Of a stretch of DNA of 5,081 bases, positions 1 through 4,941 are shown piece after piece; the first letter of the stretch is position 1, and every line of letters starts with the position of its first letter. This stretch comes from Nitrospira sp. Its GTDB lineage: Bacteria > Nitrospirota > Nitrospiria > Nitrospirales > Nitrospiraceae. The position numbers were made by a program, and so were the translations under genes. The stretch covers positions 1 to 5,081 of the forward strand of contig JABMDG010000271.1 in NCBI GenBank assembly GCA_015904045.1. Reading direction: 5' to 3'. Under the pieces are notes generated by a model. That model saw nothing but the letters and a program-made list of their open reading frames with translations, ran no database searches and was not told where the DNA came from.

Positions 1-215
1 CGGTCTATACGAGCCTCGATATGACGGGGCCGATGGCCCTCGTGTTCGGGGGAGAAGGCGAGGGGATCAGACCAGGCGTGCTGAAGGCGTGCGATGGGCG
101 CATCAGCATTCCGATGAAAGGGCGTGTTGAGTCCTTGAATGTATCGGCGGCCGTGGCGGTCGTTGTGTTCGAAGCGGTCCGGCAGCGAGGCGAGCCGAAA
201 CCTACCGGATCTTGA
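1..215 (+). CDS. rlmB: TrmH/SpoU-family RNA 2'-O-methyltransferase, C-terminal end (RlmB-like), 5' truncated by window
   Basis: This is the last ~70 codons of a gene that enters from the left; the reading frame is open from base 3. The protein shows the knotted SPOUT methyltransferase C-terminus. Motif 2 reads LVFGGEGEGIRPGVL, followed by a CD and the motif 3 stretch ISIPMKGRVESLNVS, then an alanine/valine-rich helix ending in FEAVRQR. These residues form the deep trefoil knot that binds S-adenosylmethionine and the dimer interface. Family members transfer a methyl group to a ribose 2'-OH in tRNA or rRNA. The SLNVS-to-RQR ending and short tail resemble RlmB (Gm2251 of 23S rRNA), but the N-terminal substrate-binding domain lies outside the window, so the exact target is inferred. 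The gene converges with the minus-strand HTH gene and their ends overlap by 14 bases. The family call is firm; the symbol is less so. Confidence 0.88.
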   Translation, partial: VYTSLDMTGPMALVFGGEGEGIRPGVLKACDGRISIPMKGRVESLNVSAAVAVVVFEAVRQRGEPKPTGS

Positions 216-480
216 GTGCCCCGCTTTGGATGGCGGTCTTGAGCAGCTGGGCGGTGTTCGAGACCCGCAACTTCTTCATCATATTCGCCCGGTGGGCCTC
301 GACCGTCTTCACGCTGATTTTCAGCCGCTGGCCGATTTCCTTGTTCTTGAAGCCAGCCCAGATCAATTCCAGAATTTCCTGCTCACGTGAAGTCAGTGAC
401 TCCGGCCGCTTGGCGCGTGGAGGCGGCTCAAGGTCCGCCAGAGACTTCCTGGCCTTGGGCTTTCCGGCTGCTTTCGCCAT
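202..480 (-). CDS. Small stand-alone LuxR-type HTH DNA-binding protein (92 aa)
   Basis: The protein is a short basic/proline-rich N-terminal tail (residues 1-28, many Lys/Arg) followed by a complete LuxR/GerE four-helix DNA-binding domain (about 29-90). The domain starts LTSREQEILELI, continues with the scaffold helix GFKNKEIGQRL, and has the recognition helix ISVKTVEAHRANMMKKL (55-71) and the final helix NTAQLLKTAIQSGAL. There is no receiver, PAS or autoinducer domain, so input must come from elsewhere or from expression level. It probably binds DNA as a dimer through the last helix, as the family does. The start at 480 is chosen because AAAGGAG lies 11 nt upstream. An in-frame ATG at 546 would add 22 residues but has no ribosome binding site and only a very short leader after the predicted promoter. 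The gene is divergent from pilD and convergent with the methyltransferase gene. Its targets are unknown; the pilus genes next door are only a guess. Confidence 0.87.
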   Translation of the reverse strand: MAKAAGKPKARKSLADLEPPPRAKRPESLTSREQEILELIWAGFKNKEIGQRLKISVKTVEAHRANMMKKLRVSNTAQLLKTAIQSGALKIR

Positions 481-491
481 GATGCTCGCTT

Positions 492-498
492 CTCCTTT
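492..498 (-). promoter_or_regulatory. Ribosome binding site deciding the start of the LuxR-type gene
   Basis: On the minus strand this reads AAAGGAG, 11 nt before the ATG at 478-480. No similar purine-rich site precedes the alternative ATG at 544-546, so the shorter 92-residue protein is preferred. Confidence 0.6.
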
Positions 499-569
499 GC
501 TTGGCAGGTAATTCAGGTATACTGGCAGTCTGCTGTTCGCGACCATCGATGATGGGAAACGAGGATCAC

Positions 570-599
570 ATTATAGGGATATTCGCGAAGAAATGTAAA
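570..599 (-). promoter_or_regulatory. Near-consensus sigma-70 promoter for the LuxR-type gene
   Basis: On the minus strand a -35 box TTTACA (594-599, five of six consensus bases) and a perfect -10 box TATAAT (570-575) are separated by 18 bases. Transcription would start near 563, giving a leader of about 80 nt before the ATG at 480. Such a close consensus match suggests strong basal expression unless it is repressed. Confidence 0.75.
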
Positions 600-633
600 T
601 GGAGGGCGTCGGCCTGCATCAGGGCCGGAGTCA

Positions 634-649
634 TGAACCAAACGGTTCA
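634..649. repeat. Perfect 6-bp inverted repeat with 4-nt spacer in the divergent intergenic region
   Basis: TGAACC (634-639), AAAC, GGTTCA (644-649) form an exact inverted repeat between the divergent luxR-type and pilD genes. It lies upstream of the luxR-type promoter and about 57 bases before the pilD start. It could be an operator for a dimeric regulator or a small hairpin in a pilD leader transcript. No T-run follows, so it is not a terminator. Confidence 0.45.
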
Positions 650-705
650 GGAAACTCTAGACCAGTGAGAATGGCAAACAGGTTTCTCCGCGTGGGTATG
701 ATCGC

Positions 706-1476
706 ATGCTTGCTATCTATCTGATCGTCGGCTTGTTCGGTGCGCTGATCGGTAGCTTCCTCAATGTCTGCATTTACCGGCTGCCCCGGCACGAATCGAT
801 TGCGTGGCCCGGCTCCCATTGCCCGAGCTGTTCTCATTCAATCGCCTGGTACGACAATATCCCGATCGTCAGCTACCTCGTGCTGGCCGGCCGGTGTCGG
901 CACTGTCAGACCCGCATCTCTTGGCGCTATCCCACTGTGGAGCTACTCAACGCACTCGGCTATGTGGGACTGCTCTGGTTCTTCGGACCTGACTGGTCCA
1001 CGGCAGTGTACGGATTGCTCTATTCGGCCCTGCTTGTCGTCGCCGGGACAGATCTTTCCCACAAGATCATCCCCAATGTCGTGACCTTTCCTGGCATCGT
1101 GGTCGGTCTTGTCAGCGCCGCGACGGTTCTTCCGCTGGGTCTGCTGAACGGACTCATCGGGCTTCTTGTCGGGGGAGGCATCTTATGGCTGCTGGCGTGG
1201 GCCAGTCCCTATCTGTTCGGCAAAGAGGGGATGGGTGGCGGCGATATCAAGCTGTTGGCGATGATCGGCGCCTTTCTCGGCTGGAAACCTGCGTTGATGA
1301 CGATCATGGTGGGATCATTCCTCGGTTCCGTCGTCGGGATCACCTTGATCGCCGCTCATGTGATCAAACGGGAAGACTACATTCCCTTCGGGCCGTTCCT
1401 CGTGTGTGGAGCACTTGTCTCGCTGTTTTTCGGGCAGCCCCTTCTTGATTGGTATCAAGGCCTGCTGGCCGGTTGA
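706..1476 (+). CDS. pilD: Prepilin peptidase / N-methyltransferase (type IV leader peptidase)
   Basis: This inner-membrane aspartyl protease cleaves type IV prepilins after the conserved Gly and N-methylates the exposed residue. The 256-residue length is close to the family norm. The N-terminal domain has GSFLNVCIYRLPR (16-28) and a four-cysteine zinc-binding module, C39/C42 and C64/C67, typical of bifunctional enzymes. Seven to eight hydrophobic segments follow. The catalytic aspartates are D116 in the segment TDLSHKIIPN and D180 in the GxGD-type motif GMGGGDIKLL; both are intact. The ATG at 706 is the only plausible start: a stop at 658-660 closes the frame and no other start codon lies between. 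It lacks a good Shine-Dalgarno sequence; a 17-codon ORF (671-724) overlaps the start in another frame. The substrates are probably the prepilins encoded just downstream, 301 bases away. GspO of type II secretion is the same family, but the FimT/PilV/PilW/PilX neighbours favour a pilus role. Confidence 0.96.
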   Translation: MLAIYLIVGLFGALIGSFLNVCIYRLPRHESIAWPGSHCPSCSHSIAWYDNIPIVSYLVLAGRCRHCQTRISWRYPTVELLNALGYVGLLWFFGPDWSTAVYGLLYSALLVVAGTDLSHKIIPNVVTFPGIVVGLVSAATVLPLGLLNGLIGLLVGGGILWLLAWASPYLFGKEGMGGGDIKLLAMIGAFLGWKPALMTIMVGSFLGSVVGITLIAAHVIKREDYIPFGPFLVCGALVSLFFGQPLLDWYQGLLAG

Positions 1477-1515
1477 TCGTTTCGTCCCCCCTACGTTCTT
1501 GGTTTGTGAGTCCCT

Positions 1516-1545
1516 CTGTATCTCTTCCTCACAGCGCTGTATCTC
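1516..1545. repeat. Direct repeat CTGTATCTC x2, 21 bp apart, around a 10-bp palindrome
   Basis: CTGTATCTC occurs at 1516-1524 and 1537-1545. The start-to-start distance is 21 bases, about two helical turns, so both copies face the same side of the DNA. The second copy overlaps the perfect palindrome ACAGCGCTGT (1531-1540). This spacing is typical of tandem regulator sites. The arrangement is seen directly; the function is inference. Confidence 0.5.
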
Positions 1546-1563
1546 CTGTTATGTCAGTCATCG

Positions 1564-1574
1564 CACTAGTAGTG
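1564..1574. repeat. Short inverted repeat CACTA-G-TAGTG
   Basis: An exact 5-bp inverted repeat around a central G, located 20 bases after the direct repeats. It is short enough to be chance, but lies in non-coding DNA next to other symmetric elements. Confidence 0.3.
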
Positions 1575-1777
1575 ATTCCCCGGAGCGTATTCCACCGGTG
1601 AATCGTCGCGATCGCCCGTCGAATTTGTTTCGCTGAATCCATCACTTCCAATCGTGGACCGAACTGCTCGGATGCGACCCCTTCCTGCCAGAGAAGCGAT
1701 TCCCGCGCGGCACAACTTTTGAGATGCGATGGAGTCGTCCGGTTTGAAGCAGGGGCGACACATCTGGGGGAGCGCAC

Positions 1778-2209
1778 ATGAGACAGGTAGGTCACACACT
1801 CCTGGAACTGACGGTGACGCTGGCGGTCATCGGTAGCGTTTCGGCATTGGCCATTCCCAGCTTTGCGTCGCTGCACTCCCGCATGCAGATCCGTTGCGCG
1901 ACCGAGGAGATCGCATCGGAGTTGCGGCTCGCCAGGCAATTGGCCATGACCCATCGAGATCGGGTCCGGCTCTCCTTCGATTTTGAACAGCAAACACTGG
2001 TCGCGCAGTTTGTCGATGGCGGCAGGACGCATCATGTCTATCGGTATGGAGACAAAGGCATCGTCGTCGAGGAGCCGAGCGCGGGACCGGAGATCCTGTT
2101 TCATCCGAGCGGGCGGTCCGCGACGGGGACGACGATCCGTCTGCAGGGCAGGGATGGGCGCAGTGCCACATTGACCGTAGGGCTGACAGGGAGGGTGTCG
2201 GTGTTATGA
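1778..2209 (+). CDS. fimT: Type IV prepilin-like minor pilin, GspH/FimT family
   Basis: A 143-residue minor pilin with a very short class III leader, MRQVG, cleaved after G5. The mature N-terminus is HTLLELTVTLAVIG, with Glu10 at +5 and a hydrophobic helix to about residue 26 ending IPSF, as in GspH/FimT. The family signature around LRLARQLAMTHRDRV (49-63) and a C-terminal beta region with ILFHPSGRSATG (106-117) and GLTGRVSVL also fit. FimT/GspH proteins join the minor-pilin complex that primes pilus (or pseudopilus) assembly in the inner membrane, and some FimT proteins bind DNA during uptake. The +1 residue of the mature protein is His rather than the usual Phe/Met. The start is supported by GGGGGAG ending 5 nt before the ATG. 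It is the first gene of the operon and overlaps pilV by ATGA. Confidence 0.9.
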   Translation: MRQVGHTLLELTVTLAVIGSVSALAIPSFASLHSRMQIRCATEEIASELRLARQLAMTHRDRVRLSFDFEQQTLVAQFVDGGRTHHVYRYGDKGIVVEEPSAGPEILFHPSGRSATGTTIRLQGRDGRSATLTVGLTGRVSVL

Positions 2210-2688
2210 GCCGAGATCCGCGCCAAGAGGGCATGACACTGATTGAAGTGATCGTGGCGATGATGATTGCCGGTATCGCCCTGCTGGGGGCAATCGGGGC
2301 GGTGCAGGTCTCATCAGGCTCTATCCGGGACAGCGGGCTTGCCACGAAGGCGCTGGAGCTGGCCCAGTCTCGGCTGGAATCCAAGCGATCAGTTCGCTGG
2401 CAGTATCTCCTCGAAGATGATGTCGATGGCGACGGCATTCCTGAAGCCCTCATGAAGGATGACGGACGGGACGGCGATGTTGCGGCGGGCGACGGCATTT
2501 ACACGGCCATGCTGGAGCGCGACGGAGTCACGGTGGTGTGGACTATCGAGGCGGATAACCGAAAGCCGCTGAGTGCAGTCGGCATCGTGGCGATTGGGGC
2601 GGTGTCCTCCTATATCGGGCGAGACGGCAGAAAAGAAGTGCAGGTCGCAACTCTTCGCGCGAATCCGGTCTTTGTGGGGCGCCAATGA
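2206..2688 (+). CDS. pilV: Type IV pilus minor pilin, PilV/GspI-like, with an acidic Ca-binding-like insert
   Basis: A 160-residue prepilin. The leader MSRDPRQEG is cleaved after G9, giving a mature N-terminus MTLIEVIVAMMIAGIALLG with Glu14 at +5. The helix continues through the segment ATKALELAQSRLES (46-59), the usual PilV pattern of removing-and-shortening side chains along the alpha-1 spine. PilV-type proteins bridge minor pilins in the priming complex. Unusually, residues 72-100 form an acidic loop: DVDGDGIPE (72-80, a DxDxDGxxE calcium-loop pattern) followed by DDGRDGDVAAGDGIYT (85-100), a pattern also seen in extracellular Ig-like domains. The rest predicts beta strands. GGGAGGG (2189-2195) lies 10 nt before the ATG inside the end of fimT, and both junctions are ATGA overlaps, implying translational coupling. 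GspI is the alternative name for the same fold; the pilus context favours PilV. Confidence 0.87.
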   Translation: MSRDPRQEGMTLIEVIVAMMIAGIALLGAIGAVQVSSGSIRDSGLATKALELAQSRLESKRSVRWQYLLEDDVDGDGIPEALMKDDGRDGDVAAGDGIYTAMLERDGVTVVWTIEADNRKPLSAVGIVAIGAVSSYIGRDGRKEVQVATLRANPVFVGRQ

Positions 2689-3443
2689 GTCAACTAGATC
2701 CGGTTTTGCAGGACGCGAAGAGTCTGCAAAGAGTCTCTCGCCTCCCTTTGATGAGCGGTGTCTGCCTCACCGAAGTGATGATCGGACTTGCCGCAGGGAC
2801 GATCGTGCTGGCCGCCACGCTGGGAACCTTCAACATCATTCACCACCACATCATCGATCGGCAACGGGTCGTGGCCTATCAGCAAGACCTTCGCCTCGGG
2901 CTGGAAGTCTTCGAACAGGAAGCCCGTCTGGCCGAGGCGGAGACCATTACCGCCGCCACGCCTGACGAGTTTCAGTTTTCGGCAAACCTGAACGCCCAGC
3001 GGACCTCGACGACCGTCGCTGTCGTCCCTGGACAAACCGTGTTGACGGTCGAAGACGGGAGCGATTGGGGATCAGGAAAGACAGTGCTCCTATGCGGCCC
3101 GCACGTATGCGAAACGCACCACCTCGCTCGTGCGGGGCAGCGCCATCAGCTCGTGCTGGCGGAGCCGGTCGGGTCGATGTTTTCAATCGGCGCCTCGCTC
3201 GAGGTCAACAACCGTGTGCGTTATTACGCCCGGCGCGATGAATCAGGAACGGTCCGGCTCATGCGGATGGTGGACGGGGGCGCGTCCACTCTGATCAGAG
3301 GGAACGGGGCGATCTGCTTTTCCTATCGGGACAGCAGCGGCCGTGCCACGTCTGTACCGGCGCAGGTCAAGCGCGTAGTCGTCGACATCGAGTCGGATCG
3401 CCCGGCTCGTCGGGCGGTTCGTGAAGTCAGTCTGCGCTCCTAG
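2685..3443 (+). CDS. pilW: Type IV pilus minor pilin, PilW family
   Basis: A 252-residue prepilin with an unusually long 25-residue leader ending MSG; cleavage after G25 leaves VCLTEVMIGLAAGTIVLAATLG with Glu30 at +5. The hydrophobic helix is followed by an amphipathic helix (about 58-85), then a beta-rich domain with PilW hallmarks: a VVPGQTVLTVEDGSDWGSG strand-turn (113-131), C137 and C142, the strand VNNRVRYYARRDESGTVRLMR (174-194), and a final GNGAICFSYRDSSGR region (206-220) with C211. PilW and PilX are minor pilins needed for pilus assembly and, in some species, adhesion or surface sensing. The ATG overlaps the pilV stop (ATGA), with GGGG 5 nt upstream. ATG at 2751 (M23) would leave a leader of only three residues and is less likely, though the long leader is odd. 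Cysteines 137/142 could form a disulfide after export. Confidence 0.87.
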   Translation: MSQLDPVLQDAKSLQRVSRLPLMSGVCLTEVMIGLAAGTIVLAATLGTFNIIHHHIIDRQRVVAYQQDLRLGLEVFEQEARLAEAETITAATPDEFQFSANLNAQRTSTTVAVVPGQTVLTVEDGSDWGSGKTVLLCGPHVCETHHLARAGQRHQLVLAEPVGSMFSIGASLEVNNRVRYYARRDESGTVRLMRMVDGGASTLIRGNGAICFSYRDSSGRATSVPAQVKRVVVDIESDRPARRAVREVSLRS

Positions 3444-3446
3444 AGC

Positions 3447-3453
3447 GGAAGGG
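3447..3453 (+). promoter_or_regulatory. Ribosome binding site deciding the pilX start
   Basis: GGAAGGG lies 6 nt before the ATG at 3460, just after the pilW stop. It favours this start over the in-frame GTG at 3421, which would overlap pilW by 23 bases and add 13 residues before the short leader. Confidence 0.65.
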
Positions 3454-3459
3454 CTGTCG

Positions 3460-4911
3460 ATGACGACTCATGAACAAGGCGTTGTACTTCTGGGCACCCT
3501 GGTCTTGATTCTGATCTTGTCGCTGCTCGGTGCGAGCATGCTGGATCTTGCCGGACAGGAGGTTGTCAGCGCCACGGTGGGACAAGAGGCTGCGGTGGCG
3601 CAACAATTGGCCGATGGGGCTGGGGAACTGGTGGTGTCCTGGTTTCATCATCCGCAGAGCGCCTCGGTCCCGTCGTCGATGTATTCCGCCGTGTCGAAAC
3701 AGTATCGTACCGCCGATGGGCTTCCGTCTTTCTTTGACGCAGCGGGACGTTCACAATTTGTCGGGAGCGTGAGCCAACCGGATCTGCGCTTGGATGCGGA
3801 CAACCCTTCAGATAACTCATTGCTGAATGATCCGCAAACCGGCTTGTTTCGCGCCCTCCATCACCTGGGGCAGGTCAAAAACCTCAAGGTCTATGCGCCT
3901 TCGACACCGGGGCTGTTGTGTACGGTCGATACGACGGTGGCGACGCGGACGGGCAAGCCGTTCAGACAATCGATTCTGATGCAACTGGGGACTGTCGATC
4001 TTCCACCGTTGCGTACCGCTGTGCGCGTGAACCGGAATCTCGGACTGTTGCAGCCGGGCGGTCAAGCGGCCGTCGGTGTTCACTGGGGCGATCTCCGAAT
4101 CGGGGGCGATTGGATTGTCGGTCGAGTTGAAGAAGTCCCGATCAAGTCTTCGCTCGCTCCGGTGACAGGGGCCGGATACGACGAAATGATTCAACGGGAA
4201 GACCGATGGGTGGTCGCTTGGATCGGCGGACTGGTGCGCACGTTGCAGCCGTCTTCTGGAGAACAGGCAGGTCTTCCCCCCAACGTCCATCAACAACAGA
4301 GCCCAGTTCCAGGTCTGCGTGTCGATCAGTGGGATTATGAGACGGTCAAAAGGGCGGCAAAGCGCCATGGCAGCTATTTCGCGATCGATCGGGAGGGGGT
4401 GTTGTATCCCGAAGGAATCATACAGCCAGGGAAAGGCATCCCGCCGGATGTGGCGTTGCGGTCGACAGAAGTGGGGGATCAGCGCGGCCTGATCTTCATC
4501 GATACGTTGGATCAAACCGCACCGCGTGCCGACAACCTTGGCGTCCTCACACTTCGCACGGCCTACGTAGAGGGTGTTGTGGTGATGCAGGGCCATGTCG
4601 TGCTCGCTCCATCGGGAACAGGACAATCGATCTCCACACTCAGCCCTCCAGGCGTCGCGACGGGCAGTGAGGCTTCACGGGTTCCGGTCCAGCTTGCGCA
4701 GGTAAATCTCAACGGGGTTCTCTGGGCCGCAGGCGATGTCACTATTACAGGGAATGCCAGAGTGTATGGAGCGGTGGCCGTAGGCGGCGCGATGAGCTCG
4801 ATCTCAGGCGGCTCGCTCGAGGTCTGGTATGACTCCGATATCGGCGAGGGCCTGTACCGTGGTGTGCCAGTGGTCTACAAGGCACCCGGTGCGTGGCTGG
4901 CCCACTATTGA
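3460..4911 (+). CDS. pilX: Large PilX-like pilus assembly protein with probable beta-helical C-terminus
   Basis: A 483-residue protein, much longer than the ~150-200 residues usual for PilX. The N-terminus MTTHEQG precedes a hydrophobic helix VVLLGTLVLILILSLLGASML (8-28), matching the PilX N-terminal pattern: Gly before a prepilin-like helix but no Glu at +5 (Gly12 there), as in PilX and GspK, which cap pilus tips. An amphipathic helix (about 30-60) follows. The middle (about 60-400) is unfamiliar, mixed and low in cysteine. The C-terminal 415-466 region, with LNGVLWAAGDVTITGNARVYG and WYDSD, has the GNA/GAV beta-helix rhythm of domains found at the end of long PilX-like proteins in environmental bacteria. 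It could act at the pilus tip or as an adhesin; that is inference. It follows pilW by 16 bases in the same operon. Assignment rests mainly on the N-terminus and its position after pilW. Confidence 0.78.
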   Translation: MTTHEQGVVLLGTLVLILILSLLGASMLDLAGQEVVSATVGQEAAVAQQLADGAGELVVSWFHHPQSASVPSSMYSAVSKQYRTADGLPSFFDAAGRSQFVGSVSQPDLRLDADNPSDNSLLNDPQTGLFRALHHLGQVKNLKVYAPSTPGLLCTVDTTVATRTGKPFRQSILMQLGTVDLPPLRTAVRVNRNLGLLQPGGQAAVGVHWGDLRIGGDWIVGRVEEVPIKSSLAPVTGAGYDEMIQREDRWVVAWIGGLVRTLQPSSGEQAGLPPNVHQQQSPVPGLRVDQWDYETVKRAAKRHGSYFAIDREGVLYPEGIIQPGKGIPPDVALRSTEVGDQRGLIFIDTLDQTAPRADNLGVLTLRTAYVEGVVVMQGHVVLAPSGTGQSISTLSPPGVATGSEASRVPVQLAQVNLNGVLWAAGDVTITGNARVYGAVAVGGAMSSISGGSLEVWYDSDIGEGLYRGVPVVYKAPGAWLAHY

Positions 4912-4912
4912 T

Positions 4913-4924
4913 CCAGTTGACTGG
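4913..4924. repeat. Short inverted repeat between pilX and the next gene
   Basis: CCAGT-TG-ACTGG is an exact 5-bp inverted repeat two bases after the pilX stop. There is no T-run, so it is not a rho-independent terminator. It could be a small processing hairpin or chance. Confidence 0.25.
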
Positions 4925-4941
4925 AAGAGGGGAGGACCAAT

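Larger units (their letters stand above)
1477..1777. other. Intergenic region with repeats; probable control region of the minor-pilin operon
   Basis: I find no convincing gene in these 301 bases. Open frames on the minus strand (1529-2104 and 1566-1799) run antisense into fimT, lack good ribosome binding sites and resemble nothing I recognise. The stretch carries a 9-bp direct repeat, a 10-bp palindrome (1531-1540), an 11-bp inverted repeat (CACTAGTAGTG, 1564-1574) and the palindrome GCGATCGC (1608-1615). It ends in the ribosome binding site GGGGGAG (1766-1772) of fimT. No T-tailed hairpin marks a terminator after pilD. A partial sigma-54-like element lies at 1709-1722 (GG, ten bases, GA instead of GC). 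No clear sigma-70 promoter is visible. Confidence 0.55.

Noticed and set aside
644..672. Plus-strand promoter for pilD (GGTTCA, 17 bases, GAGAAT)
   Set aside because: Both boxes match the consensus poorly and the -35 has little resemblance to TTGACA.
1458..1475. Possible terminator hairpin at the end of pilD (GGCC-TGCT-GGCC)
   Set aside because: Only a 4-bp stem, inside coding sequence, and not followed by a T-run.
1551..1601. 16-codon frame MSVIALVVIPRSVFHR as a small gene
   Set aside because: No ribosome binding site and too short to distinguish from chance.
1529..2104. Long minus-strand open frame antisense to fimT and the intergenic region
   Set aside because: No ribosome binding site, no recognisable domain, and most of it is the antisense shadow of fimT. 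Its C-terminal part in the gap looks somewhat protein-like but is not supported.
1827..2498. 223-codon minus-strand open frame across fimT and pilV
   Set aside because: Ser/Arg/Pro-rich shadow opposite two clear pilin genes.
3817..4626. 269-codon minus-strand open frame inside pilX
   Set aside because: Arg/His/Pro-rich composition typical of an antisense frame in GC-rich DNA; pilX on the other strand has a clear start, ribosome binding site and family pattern.
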